Made by a program: the position numbers and the translations under genes
The notes under the pieces: generated by a model
Database searches by the model: none
What the model saw: the letters and a program-made list of their open reading frames with translations, nothing else
What the model was told of the DNA's origin: nothing
Assembly (NCBI RefSeq): GCF_050624435.1
Contig: NC_134539.1
Location: 42,068,001 to 42,132,000 of the forward strand
DNA: 64,000 nt
Direction: 5' to 3'
DNA from: Tenrec ecaudatus
Lineage: Eukaryota > Chordata > Mammalia > Afrosoricida > Tenrecidae
In this document: one piece after another, positions 23,229 through 33,928 of the stretch
Position numbering within the stretch: position 1 is the stretch's first letter
How the letters are laid out: the number at the start of each line of letters is the position of its first letter

Positions 23229-24232
23229 TGATGAGGTAGTTAGTTTATTCTGCCAACCTGGCTGATAAACACATGTGGGATTAATTGAAGGGCAAAGAGA
23301 TAAGTGGCTTGGTGAGCCTCGTCTTTTATATATCTTGCTCTTTGATCATCTGACCAGTATGTGGCTGCCTTGCTTGTTCTGTGCCTCCATTTGCAAGCTA
23401 CACTACCTGTGGGACACCTAACCCATGGACTGTGTTGCTGTAATTTGAGGTTCCTTCAAGGCCTGCTTCGCCACACCATTGGAATTTACATCTCTTGAGC
23501 TGGGGACTGTCGGGCCTTGTCATCTGGCTGATAGTTGGTGACCTGCCTTGCTGTTTGCTGCCTGTGCCCAGATAGCCTGGATTGCTCTACAGACTTGAAG
23601 GACTGCCAGTGTCTCACAGCTGTCTCATGGGAGTGAGTTGCACTGAGCCATTGGTACTGCTTTATAATTTAATTAACTGTATATTTCTTTTTTTAACATT
23701 TTATTAGGGGCTCATACAACTCTTATCACAATCCATACATATATCAATTGTATAAAGCACTTCTGTACATTCTTTGCCCTCATCAATTTCAAAGCATTTG
23801 CTCTCCACTTAAGCCCTTTGCATCAAGTCCTCTTTTTCCCCCTCCCTTCCCGCTTCCCCCTCCCTCATGAGCCCTTGATAATTTATAAATTATTATTTTG
23901 TCATATCTTTCCCTATCCGATGTCTCCTTTCACCCCCTTTTCGGTTGTCCATCCCTCAGGGAGGTGGTTACATGTAGATCCTTGTAATCGGTTCCCTCTT
24001 TCCAACCCACACTCCCTCTAACCTCCCAGTATCACCCCTCACAGCCCTGGTCCTGAAGGTATCATCGACCCTGGAGTCCATGTGTCTCCAGCTCCTATCT
24101 GCACCAGTGTGCAACCTCTGCTCCATCCAGTCTTGCAAGGTATTTCTTATGCTATATATCTATCTGTATAAATATATATATATATATAATTATTAGCATT
24201 CTGGTTTTGTTTCTCTAGAGAACCCTAACACA
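23229..24232 (+). mobile_element. Solo LTR, ERVL-type (MLT2-like), split by an L1
   Basis: Without the L1 inside it, this is an LTR-sized fossil of about 550 bases. It starts tg and ends ca, opens with a 'ctgccaacctggctgataa' block and closes with 'ttctctagagaaccctaaca', the standard tail of ERVL-type LTRs in placental mammals. No coding part remains beside it. It is old, and an L1 fragment (23690-24140) inserted into it later. Confidence 0.6.
23690..24140 (-). mobile_element. L1 3' end (copy f) inserted in the LTR
   Basis: A reversed L1 3' end with a T-rich left edge, 'ttattaggggctcatacaac', 'taatttataaattattattt' and 'ccttgtaatcggttccc'. The LTR sequence resumes right after it. A short repeat, 'tatttctt', is found at both edges and may be the target-site duplication. 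Confidence 0.8.
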
Positions 24233-24906
24233 TATGACTTCCAAAACTACTTATAAAAAGTGATATGACTTCCCCCTGGAGGGCTTGCTACCTCCCCACT
24301 TCCTCTCTCCTCTTAGAGAGTGTCTATATATCTATATCAGTCTCTCTCTGTCTCCCTTCCTCCTCACCTTTGTAGCTTATACAGCATATGTGAAGAAACT
24401 GTGTGTACATATACTAGTCATAACCCTAAGGTCCCAATCAGCAGCAATCACCCCACCATCAGACATGTTAGTGAATAACCACTATTCTTCTACTGGCCCA
24501 AATTCAAGCTGCACCAGCTGACGTCAAGTAGAGAGAAGACACTGTGTCCCCACAAATCCCTGCAGAAATTGGAAAGTCATTAGAAAAATTAATGTGATCA
24601 GTGACTAATTTTAGATACTCTCTTACATAGAAAAATACAACAAAAACAACAATCTTCAGAGAAAGAAAAATTCAGACTTCCATAATGTATTGTTGAAAAT
24701 GCTCAAACTATAATAAAAATATTCTAGCTGCTCAAAATGCAATCAATGAAGAGCAACCCTGTGATAAGTTGATAGAAGTAAAAACCAAAAAATTTCAAGT
24801 AGATATTCTAAATATGGTCATGAAGTTGTTTTTTAAAAAATGACCATGGGAATTAAGACAGAGAATCTCAACAAAGACCAAAGAACAATTAAAGAGGCCA
24901 AACTAA

Positions 24907-24989
24907 TATGTCTATAACTAAAGGATATTTAATTTTTTAATTACCGGAGAAATTTCCAACGGACTCCAGATGCCATGAGAAAAAAAATT
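24907..24989 (+). repeat. Source-like partner of the inverted 80 bp copy
   Basis: This lies in unit-2 intergenic DNA, flanked by sequence that aligns loosely to unit 1 near 4400-4500. Its reverse complement is found at 22046-22125, 2.8 kb to the left. I treat this one as the likely original because it is not at a transposon edge. Confidence 0.6.
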
Positions 24990-25115
24990 TATAATACTCA
25001 GGACAGGTCAATAGAAATTACCTAATCTAAAGAAAAGAGGAATCTAGCCTTTTTTTTTGTTTATTGTCAGGATGCAGAAGGCTATAATTGCCTTATAACA
25101 CTGCTGTCCACTCAG

Positions 25116-25238
25116 TTATTAATAACAATACTGTATCTTGTATTTAATAACCTATGTTATTGATAACAATTCTGTATCTTGTATTTAATAACCTATGTTA
25201 TTGATAACAATGCTGTATCTTGTATTTAATAACCAGGC
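25116..25238 (+). repeat. 41 bp minisatellite, three copies
   Basis: Units start at 25116, 25157 and 25198, each with 'gtatcttgtatttaataacc'. They differ at one or two positions. The aligned place in unit 1 (about 4690-4760) has a single unexpanded version, so the array is specific to unit 2. Confidence 0.85.
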
Positions 25239-26356
25239 AGCAACAAGATAAGAATGTTAAGACCAGCGAAAGCTTGATGATTCCAGACTAACATGGTAAT
25301 CTCATTCCCCTTTGCCACTGATACAATAGGACTAAACACGTGACCCAGCTCAGAAAAATGAGAATGAATTTAGGATGAGGACTCTGAGACGGTTTCTCAC
25401 CCTTTAAAAGGAAAATTAAAAAGGACACAACTTGTTTTCAAGCTTCTTGAAAACTGATTTTTCCGTGTGAATTGCATTCCTGTCGAGAGCTTCCAGCACA
25501 CTAGCAACAGCTGGAAAATGGAAGTTTTTTGCAGGCAGGCAAAAAGAACCTGGTGAAAGTACAGCAGGTTCGTGCCTTTTATGAGCCTTGAGGTAGCCTT
25601 CTCTTCCCTTTCCGTGTGCTAAGCTACATCCAGTTAGAGTCAGCTCTCCAGGAGATTATTTCATGTGGGGGGGGGGGGCAGTGTTGGGTGTCATCAAGTT
25701 GTTCCAAGCCACAGGGACCTTGTCACAGCGGAACTAAAGAGTCCTCAACTATCCTCACAATGGTTCTTGTGCTGGAGCCTATTCTTGAAGCCACAAGGAG
25801 CTGCTTCCAAGAATAATTATTTTCAAAAGTATTTTATTCCATTTTATTCCTTCAAATAGTTTTATTTTATATTGTCTTGTTTATATATGTATTCCCTCTT
25901 AAACTAGAAACCCCCAAAGGGCAAAGATTTTACCTTTCTTGTCTTATTTAAATCCCTACAACATCGAGTAAATTTATATGGAGTAAAAACTTAGAAAAGT
26001 GCTGGGTACATAATTGATACTTAAAGTATAAATAGAAAAATATGGAAATTGTGAAATACTACTATTGCCATATAATTAAAGTCTAATTGATTGTTCCTCC
26101 CTCTTTCTCCTAGTATAATTAATGCAGAGGAGCTAAAATGTCATCGCTAAATGTAACGGTGTCTACGTAAGGCCGTCACCATTCTGGAAGCTCCGGATAA
26201 TGTGCACACAGAGGGAGTTTAAGTACTAAGACATGGAGGTGGCACAGCAGAGTCAGAGAGACAGAAAGTTGACCGAAAGTGGAGTTAGGAAAGTGACTCC
26301 CTAACCTTCATATCCACAACGTAGCTATTGTACCATTCAATCATCTTCAGTCCAAC

Positions 26357-26370
26357 AAAAGAAAAATGTA
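26357..26370 (+). repeat. Target-site duplication, left, of IFNGR1 retrocopy
   Basis: 'aaaagaaaaatgta' recurs exactly at 27761-27774, right after the A-rich tail. An A-rich duplication of this length is the mark of L1-driven retrotransposition. Unit 1 shows the unoccupied site near 6698-6715 ('cagtccaccaagaaaaatta'). Confidence 0.9.
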
Positions 26371-27760
26371 GCGAAGTGACGCGAGGTCTGGACCGAGGCC
26401 CGGAGTGCTGGGACTCTGGCAGTCGCTCAGAGCCGCACCCCAAGTCGGCCGGGAGGCATGGCTCCCTTCCTACTTCTCTTTGTCCTAGTCCTGCAGGCCC
26501 CGAGAGGAACTGAGACGGGCACTGCGGAACCGGAGCCGTCCTCGGTGCCTGTGCCGACCAATGTTGTGATCGAGTCCTACAACATGAATCCTACCCTACC
26601 TTGGGAGTACCCAGCCATGGTGCCCGCCCCTGTTTTCACTGTGGAGGTAAAGGACTACGACTCTCTGTGGTGAAGCATGCCACTTCAGAGACAAAACCAG
26701 AATCAAAATACTTATCACTCATCACCTCATACCAGCCTGTTGCCTCAGAAATTGGGAATGTGGTCGACAAAGAGCCATTGCCTCCAGCAGCCCTTCCCAG
26801 CGTGCACACGGACGACAGCCCTGCCACCGTGGCACACACAGAAGTTTCCAGAGAAATCGTAGTGGTGATGACTGAAGATGTTTCTGATGTGGTCCCCGGG
26901 GGCCCTCTGGCTCAAGAGAGAGCGGCGAATTCTTCAAGTAGCAACCAGTCTGAGCCCTGCAGCATCACTGTAAACTCGTATCACTCCAGAAATGGTTCTG
27001 ACAGCTGGCCTTGTGGAATCTGACACCTTCTTATCTGGCTCGGAAGGCCCCCCAAACAATACGGCTGAGGTGAAAATGGCAGGAGAAGCCCCCACAATGC
27101 TGAGAAACACTACCACCTCGTTCGGTTACGATAAACCTCACCTGCTTGTGGAATTGCCTGTGGACGACGATGGGAAGGAGACCTTGATTGGTTACAGGCT
27201 CGCGGCAGATGCCAACGAACTTTCATAGGCAGCTGTGGCACACCACGTGGAGGCCCCTCCTTCCCAGACCAGGCTTTTTGCGTGGGGTTTGCGAGAGATC
27301 AAGAATTCTCGTGCGCTTAGTTGGTAGCAACTAATGTCTTGTTTAGGATTCAAATATGAAGAGCCTGTTTGGCAGTTACCTGTCATCTGAACATACAATG
27401 ACTTTGCTGTTTTTGAAAAAGGCAGAAACAAAGCATCACAAGCAGAACCTGAGATCCTGTAAAGGTTTCCCTGCACCTGGGAGTTAGCAGCCAAACCCGC
27501 CGCCACCACTGCTGCTTCCTGTGTTGGGGTGGGGGCACTCACCCCCGTGGTGGCCATGGGAGCGCTATAGTGAGGTTTGCTTTTCTGTGCCAAGATTCGG
27601 CATTTCTTTTTAAGTGTTGTGTACAGCATTTCTAAGTGCTGCTTTTCAAAAATGCTTCTAAACAGAATGTCCAAAGAATTTGTAAATAGAATAATGTATA
27701 TGTTTACATGAGTCCTTGCATACAAGGGTTTTTCAATAAAATATTTTAAAATATAAAAGA
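26371..27760 (+). pseudogene. IFNGR1: Processed pseudogene of IFNGR1 (exon-skipped mRNA)
   Basis: A retrocopy of interferon gamma receptor 1, the ligand-binding chain of the IFN-gamma receptor. It begins with GC-rich 5' UTR; ATG at 26458 opens the signal peptide and first extracellular residues ([20 protein letters not shown]). At about 26660 the frame jumps straight to the cytoplasmic tail ([36 protein letters not shown], then SFGYDKPH, LIGYR), ending at a TAG at about 27228. The second fibronectin domain and the membrane segment are missing, the size expected if exon 2 were spliced to exon 7. The junction shifts frame and the first stop follows at once; one further frameshift lies near 27000. 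There are no introns, a poly(A) signal near 27735, an A-rich tail and a 14-base target-site duplication. It is not expected to give a receptor. Confidence 0.92.
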
Positions 27761-28027
27761 AAAAGAAAAATGTACCTCCTGTGTTTTTACTGTTCTAATA
27801 AAGGGTTACCTTATAAAAAACTTCTGATAATGGGACTTGACTTTCATTTAGAGGAAATAGAGAGTAAAATAAACCCTGATCCCTGCCCTCCAACACTGTC
27901 ACTATACCAAAAACAAAACAAGTAAAATGGGAAATGTTCAAGACCACGGCAGGAAACAGTTCCATTTCTACTGTTGCTACTTTTTCCTTATTTCCCATTA
28001 AAAATATTGTAACATTATTACATAACA

Positions 28028-28210
28028 AAGCAAACCCCTGCCATGGGGGATTCTAATAGCAATCCTGTAGAGCATAGAACTGTCCAATAGAGTTTCCAAT
28101 AGTGTAACTCATGACAGAAGCAAAGTTTCATCATTCTTCTGCAGAGCAGCAGCTGGATTTGACCAGCCAAACTTGGATTAGCATCCCAGCACTCAGCTTG
28201 CTTACTATCT
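28028..28210 (-). repeat. AfroSINE
   Basis: A reversed AfroSINE: 'cccctgccatgggggattct', 'caatcctgtagagcatagaa', 'ttctgcagagcagcagctgg', then a tRNA-like head near 28190. It interrupts the unit-2 sequence that aligns with 6960-7000 of unit 1. Confidence 0.7.
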
Positions 28211-28431
28211 GACATGACAAATTATAAGTGAAATATTTTAATTATAAATGAAGAGGTGAGAAGAGAGGAAAATGTGTTTAAATGTTTATTATATGTCTTA
28301 TATGCATAAAGCACATCATGACATAAATAATATGTCTATAATTATGGATGATTCATTTCCTCCTTTGGGATTCCTACAATACGTAAATATTACTTATATT
28401 ATCACAGAAAGTTTTAATTTCAACTTATCTG

Positions 28432-28690
28432 TCTTGGAAGAAGGAGAAACGTTGTCTCATCAGTTTTGGATGTGTTATCAGAAAGCCCTGTCCCTGGGAA
28501 AAGGAGAGACCATGGCCGGTAGAGTAGAAAGTCAGCGCAAAAGAAGACCTTGAAGGACATGGCTGGACACAGTGGACGCGCCCATGGGCTCGCGCGGAGC
28601 AGCAAGGATAGTCCCGGACCCAGCAGGGTGCCATTCTGCTGCGCGTAGGATCACGGGCATCGGACAAAGTTGACAGCGTCTAACAACATA
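28432..28690 (+). mobile_element. RTE (BovB-like) LINE 3' end
   Basis: This follows the Afrotherian RTE 3' end. It has 'ggtagagtagaaagtcagcg', 'aagaagaccttgaaggaca', 'gctggacacagtggacgc', 'catgggctcgcgcgg' and the 3' tail it shares with AfroSINE, ending 'gcgtctaacaacatac'. The aligned part of unit 1 (near 10470) lacks it. It is unusually rich in CpG for a repeat of this age, so it may be fairly young or GC-biased. Confidence 0.75.
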
Positions 28691-31600
28691 CGTACGCAAT
28701 TAGATCTTCGAGACATTATCTCTAATCTACCTAAAAGTTACTACCTTCAGTACGATTAGATTCAACTTTAAATCACTTCTGGGATTACGCGGTCTCTAAG
28801 AAGAAAATAAATGAGTTTTTAAATTGGCTGCCAGAGCCACGGTGGGTTCTGTGCAAATGTTTAGGGCTCAAAGTTTAGGGAGTGATTATGCGGCAGACTG
28901 TTTAACTTGGTTACAAATTTATGACATGAAATTCGGGGTAAAAGCTTTATTTGGTCCGTTTTTCTCACCACTACTAGCAGTCATCTGCAGAGGGATATGA
29001 GTTGTGCGTTTGGGAGTAGTTAAAATGCTAAGAGAAGAAATCTAAGAAATCCACCCATTTGAAGGGGGGCGGCTGCTCCAGCTTCAGCACGTGGACCAAG
29101 AAATGAGTGAAACACTGGAGTGCCGGTTGGAGAGGTCCATGCTCGTTTCTAAATCAGCTTCCTAAACCCATCATGTCAGCTATTGTAAGTGAAGAAGCTG
29201 AGGGGCCTACCCTGACAACACAGATGTTTAAATGAGGTGAGTTAGAATGGAGTGGAGTTTTTCTCCAAAAACAGTGCAGATTTGGGAACTAGGAATTCCA
29301 AAAGAAAAAACATTTTATGCGATAAAATTTTAATGGAACAGTAAAGAGGTGAACTCATAGGATTGATGGCTGAAGTTAATTTCTTGAATATGTAGAAACA
29401 TCGCTGTAAGTTAGCTCTCTCCTCACCTTGGAAAAAGAAAAATTGTGAATCCGGGAATTCATATGCCCCATTTTTGTACAGCAAGTAGTCCACACAAATT
29501 GGAATAGACTCTCTGCCTTCTGACTTCAGACAACTACAATTTCTAGTAAGAAATAGTAGTTTCTCCGCAAAGACACCTTGCTAGCAATCTGAAGAAAGGG
29601 GCAAGGGACTTCTAGAGCTGATTTGAATATTCAGAATAAGAAGCTGAATTAAGCAAAACCAGCACTAAATATATCACGTGGAAGCTCCAACAAGTTGAAA
29701 ATCCAAAATTTCTTTTGTGTTCCCAGTAACAGAAAAAATTGAACTTGGTACTCACAAAATAAGAAAATAAGAATCAAAAATCATGACAATCTTCAAGATC
29801 ATGTAGCAAAAGGAGAAAAGAACTTAACTCAGATGGGCCCAGGAATGCTCACTATCAGCTTTCGTGGGGCATGTCAAGGGTACTCATCTATTTCAACAAG
29901 CATTGGAGATCCACTGCAAGGAGCATAGCATATGGTGAATAACACGGGTGTTTTAGAAGCAGTGGGATTCAATATGTGGAATTCAGCACTGAATATTTTC
30001 TCATGAAAAACCTCCCGTGGAACGTGGGCATGGCCGGTTACAAGAGACTCCTGGATTGAAATAGGGAGTCTGGGTGAGAGATGTTCATTGCAAACAGTTA
30101 CATACTACTCTCTCCTGTTGGTAACATAGGGTTAAGAGTGGTGAATGCTTATGGCCCCTAGTTCTCAAACCGAGTTTGACCTTGGTCTTCAGGTTTTCTC
30201 CAAAGCTGTGGGCCCATCTAAAGACAGAGCCTTTGCCAAGAGACGGACACATCTGGAGATACTAAAAAAGCAGCAGCAGCCTAAGTAACAGACGTCCCCA
30301 CTATGTTCGCACGACCTGCCTATACCTGGGTATCTTTCTTCTCTTTCTTTTTATGAGGTAACGCCTTACTGTGCATCCATTTCTCTGCCATCCTTGATTG
30401 CACTCTAACCATTAGTGTGATCTATCCATTATCGTCTAATGGGTAGGCTCTAGAATCTTTTGCCAGAATTGAGGCAATGCCTTTGATTAATAGTGAATCG
30501 ATGTGTTAGCTCTGTTGGTTGAAGTCAGAAGACTAGATAGCATTAAATTAATCTATGTAATATGAAACAGAAGAAAGCTGTCCAATGTAATGTCCATTGA
30601 TGGTCTTTCTTGCTACTTGGGTTTCAGAGAACCCTAGGGTCAAGCTTTGAAAGTTCTTGCCACCATTCCCTTCTAACAGAAATTAGAGAATATTATTTGG
30701 GTTTTTTTTAATATGTAGGGTAATCACAAATAATTTGGAAAATATGAAAATGGAGAAGATTAAGAAATGATCAATGCCTGAAAGTTTACATGTTTGTGGA
30801 GTTCCTTCCAGCCATACAAGGACATACATACGATTACAGTCACCGGTAGTAAATTGTCCAAACATGATTATACACTCATAATAGAAGGATTGTGTCTTAT
30901 ACTGTGTTTGACTATCTCTGTGGTTAGTTGTATTCATTGGCTTACAGAATCGATCATTGGGATTGTAGAATGAGAATATTTCTTGCTAATCTTTTCCTTA
31001 CTCAAGAACTGCATATTTTTGGACCTTTTAGTGATGAGGGGGTTGAACAGATGAGGGGTCTACATGCTGGGTGATTACAGAGAGCAGCCTTCCAGCACGT
31101 TGTAGGGGAAAGAAAGAAAACCTGGAGAGCTCTAGGAGAAGCAGGATGACCGAGTTGGTAAGAGGACGGAACTAGAATCAGTGGCCTGAAACCAAGCCAC
31201 TGGATATTGAATTCAGGCTGGAGCCCAACTGTCCAACCGTGGGTACTGCACTTTTACTGTTCTGTCTCATCCTTCGTGAAATTGGTACGATTTCACAGTG
31301 TCGATTTGAAATTTAATGAATTAATTGGTTAAGTGCTTACAAGAAAGCAAATGCTCAATCAATAATAGTATTATATTATTAAAATACATATTAAACATTG
31401 TTGTTTGTTTTAGTATGTTGCCTTACAGCATATGTAATACAGTTGCAGATGCCATGTTGTAACCATCTAGTATGCCAGACATGTAAAACAATGCAACTGG
31501 TATACAATTATAGCACCAAAGGTTATTGATTTCCTTCTCATTTTACCACGAGCAAGCCGAGTCTCAGCAAAGTTACACAACATAACAAATCCATATACAG

Positions 31601-31795
31601 GATAATAGGCATAATACTAATTTTATGTGATATTTTAAATTAGAGTCGGGTGTTAGTTTGTATCAACTTGATGGCAGTGGGTTTGAGTTATTAAAATACA
31701 GATTTAATTTCAAGTTATTTAGTAATGAAAAGCTCCTTATATAATCATATTTGAAAGCACAAAAACATTTCCAATTTCCCTGAATCATGTCATTT

Positions 31796-31809
31796 TCTAA
31801 CCCATGCAG
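31796..31809 (+). other. Splice acceptor before OR13D copy 3
   Basis: 'ttctaacccatgcag' aligns with the acceptors of copies 1 and 2. It lies between an upstream in-frame ATG at 31787 and the ATG at 31829, and is the reason for choosing the second. Confidence 0.5.
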
Positions 31810-31828
31810 ACAACTTGATCACAAGGCG

Positions 31829-32767
31829 ATGGGCAATCACTCGGCTGTGACTGAATTCTTTCTGATGGGGCTTTCCCAATACCCTGAGCTCCAGCTTTCT
31901 CTGTTCATACTCTGCCTCGTCATGTACCTGATAATCCTTCTGGGAAACAGCTTCCTCATTATCATCAGCATTTTAGATTCCCGACTCCACACCCCAATGT
32001 ACTTTTTCCTTGGGAACCTCTCATTCTTGGACATCTGTTACACATCATCATCCATTCCTCCAATGCTCCTCACGTTTAGAGCTGAGAGAAAATCCATCTC
32101 TTTCATTGGTTGTGCACTACAAATGTTTTTTTCGCTTGGTTTGGGATCCACAGAATGTGTCCTCCTTGCTATGATGGCCTATGACAGGTACGTGGCCATC
32201 TGCAACCCACTGAGATACACCATCATCATGAACAGGATACTCTGTGGGCACATGGCCACCTGGTCCTGGATCATAGGCTGTCTAAACTCCCTACTGCAAA
32301 CAACCATGACGATGGTGTTGCCTTTCTGTGGGAATAATGTCATTGACCATCTCACCTGTGAGATCCTGGCTCTCCTTAAACTTGCCTGCTCAGATATCAC
32401 CATCAACGTGCTCATCATGACAGTGGCAAGTATTGTCTTATTGATGCTTCCCCTTCTGTTAATTTTCATCTCGTATGTTTTTATTCTCTCTTCCATACTG
32501 AGAATTAATTCAGCTGAGGGCAGAAAGAAGGCCTTTTCTACCTGTTCGGCTCACCTGACTGTGGTCATCTTATTCTATGGGTCAGCCCTTTTTATGTACA
32601 TGAAGCCCAAGTCAAAAGACACAAAGACCTCTGATGAGATCATTGGGATGTCTTATGGAGTGGTGACCCCAATGTTGAACCCCATCATCTACAGCCTGAG
32701 GAATAAGGAGGTAAAAGAGGCTGTGAAGAAAGTCCTGAGTAAACACGTAGGTATGTCAAAAATCTGA
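31829..32767 (+). CDS. Olfactory receptor, OR13D subfamily, copy 3
   Basis: An intact 312-residue odorant GPCR starting [11 protein letters not shown]. All family marks are present: N-glycosylation site N3-H-S, GN in TM1, [51 protein letters not shown] and [16 protein letters not shown]. From memory it is the closest of the three to human OR13D1 in TM3 and TM4 ([20 protein letters not shown]). An in-frame ATG at 31787 would add 14 residues, but it lies upstream of the likely splice acceptor and the shorter form matches copies 1 and 2. Compared with copy 2, changes cluster in TM3 (MFFSLGLG), TM4/loop 2 (GCLNSLLQ) and TM5. Confidence 0.95.
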   Translation: MGNHSAVTEFFLMGLSQYPELQLSLFILCLVMYLIILLGNSFLIIISILDSRLHTPMYFFLGNLSFLDICYTSSSIPPMLLTFRAERKSISFIGCALQMFFSLGLGSTECVLLAMMAYDRYVAICNPLRYTIIMNRILCGHMATWSWIIGCLNSLLQTTMTMVLPFCGNNVIDHLTCEILALLKLACSDITINVLIMTVASIVLLMLPLLLIFISYVFILSSILRINSAEGRKKAFSTCSAHLTVVILFYGSALFMYMKPKSKDTKTSDEIIGMSYGVVTPMLNPIIYSLRNKEVKEAVKKVLSKHVGMSKI

Positions 32768-33004
32768 ATGACATTGAAATGTATGATATCCTCAGAGACG
32801 GACAAGATTTAGTCTCTTGCATTTACAGATGAAGTCATATAACCAGAATCAGGGAACATTGGTGTTTTAAAACCAATATGGAACTGCTATGTTTTGCAGC
32901 ATAGATCGCCCATGTATGCCATCTGACTATTGTCTGGTCTGCAAAGTAGCTGTATACAGCCCTACCAATTGGCCACATAAAAGCTTTTCATCAAAAATTA
33001 TGTT

Positions 33005-33148
33005 CTCCCTTCTCTTCACTTGCTTTCTCTTTCTCATATTTTTTATTCCTTTTGTCTCATCTATTCTCTCCTCTTCTTTCTCCATCCCACCTTCTCTTTT
33101 CCATTTCCTTGTTCTTACACCTCCTCCTCATTCTCTTTTTTTTTAATT
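33005..33148 (+). repeat. Pyrimidine-rich tract downstream of copy 3
   Basis: About 140 bases almost entirely of C and T. A similar tract lies at 15650-15770, about the same distance after copy 2. Frames open across both tracts are low-complexity artefacts. Confidence 0.7.
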
Positions 33149-33787
33149 AAGCATGTCATTTTGAAGTCTAGCCTGTCTTCTTCGGGTAAAGAATGCATCC
33201 TTTTCTTTTAAGCTTCTAGCATTCCTTCCTTCACCATCCGTGAAGTGCTGAGTGGCGCAGACCTCCAGAAATAAGGGTAAGCATGAAAAGAAGGTCCAGC
33301 CAGTTCAAGAAGGAAATCCCTCTAGCCATTGGGAAGCCAAGCCAGGCCAGTCAAGCTCAGTACTGGGTGTGTTTCCTCAGTAATGAGAAGAGGTACTCTT
33401 TCTGCTGTTGTTGCTAACCGGGTAGGATGTGAGCCTGGAGTCAATCTTTGCTAATATGTAGAGTCTAACTGAGAGGTAAATGTGAGTGGAGGGGAAGATC
33501 CTATGGGTTTAATGCTTAGGTCCAGATGACTCAAAAATCAGATTTATCATTACCCTTTCTAGTTATATATATCATTAAAATATCTTTCTATTGAAAAACT
33601 AGCTTGAACTGGATTTTCATCACTTACAACTATATAATCCTAACTTGTATATTCCTTTGTAACCCCCAACTCCCAACCCTTTCCACTCACATTTTTAAAT
33701 AAAAAATTTTACATGATGGTCCCATTAATCTTCAGCTTTAGGGGTTTTTTTTCTTTGAACAATTAAATAATAATAATCAGACTTCTA

Positions 33788-33928
33788 AATGTAAAAAAAG
33801 AAAAGAGGAGAAAAAAATGATTAGGGCAGGGACTGTACAGATGTGCTCTATACAATTGATGTATGTATATGTATGAACTGTGATAAGAATTGTATGAGCC
33901 CCTAATAAATTGTTAAAATTTAAAAAAA
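33788..33928 (+). mobile_element. Short L1 3' end with TSD
   Basis: About 140 bases ending with 'gtatgagcccctaataaatt' and an A run. The 13-base duplication 'aatcagacttcta' lies at 33775-33787 and 33929-33941, so this is a clean, heavily 5'-truncated L1 insertion. Confidence 0.9.

Larger units (their letters stand above)
15359..31786. other. Intergenic part of tandem unit 2
   Basis: Apart from the IFNGR1 retrocopy there is no host gene. Unique sequence matches unit 1 in the same order, but 17391-24235 is almost entirely insertions (L1 copies and an LTR) relative to about 3700-3740 of unit 1. Gene-free parts with no feature I recognise are 15360-15960, 16230-17390, 18900-19570, 22625-22980, 24240-24900, 25240-25880 and 28700-31480. 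The last contains about 30860-31200, which aligns with 13310-13690 before copy 2. Confidence 0.65.

Noticed and set aside
26601-27023. Reading the IFNGR1 region as a live gene with 71- and 140-codon products
   Set aside because: There are no introns, an A-rich tail, a 14-base target-site duplication and frame breaks. The pieces are parts of one retrocopy.
27192-27725. 177-codon open frame on the minus strand over the 3' UTR of the IFNGR1 retrocopy
   Set aside because: It is antisense to a processed pseudogene and has no protein likeness that I recognise.
31787-31828. 14-residue N-terminal extension of OR13D copy 3
   Set aside because: The upstream ATG precedes the aligned splice acceptor, and copies 1 and 2 have no such extension.
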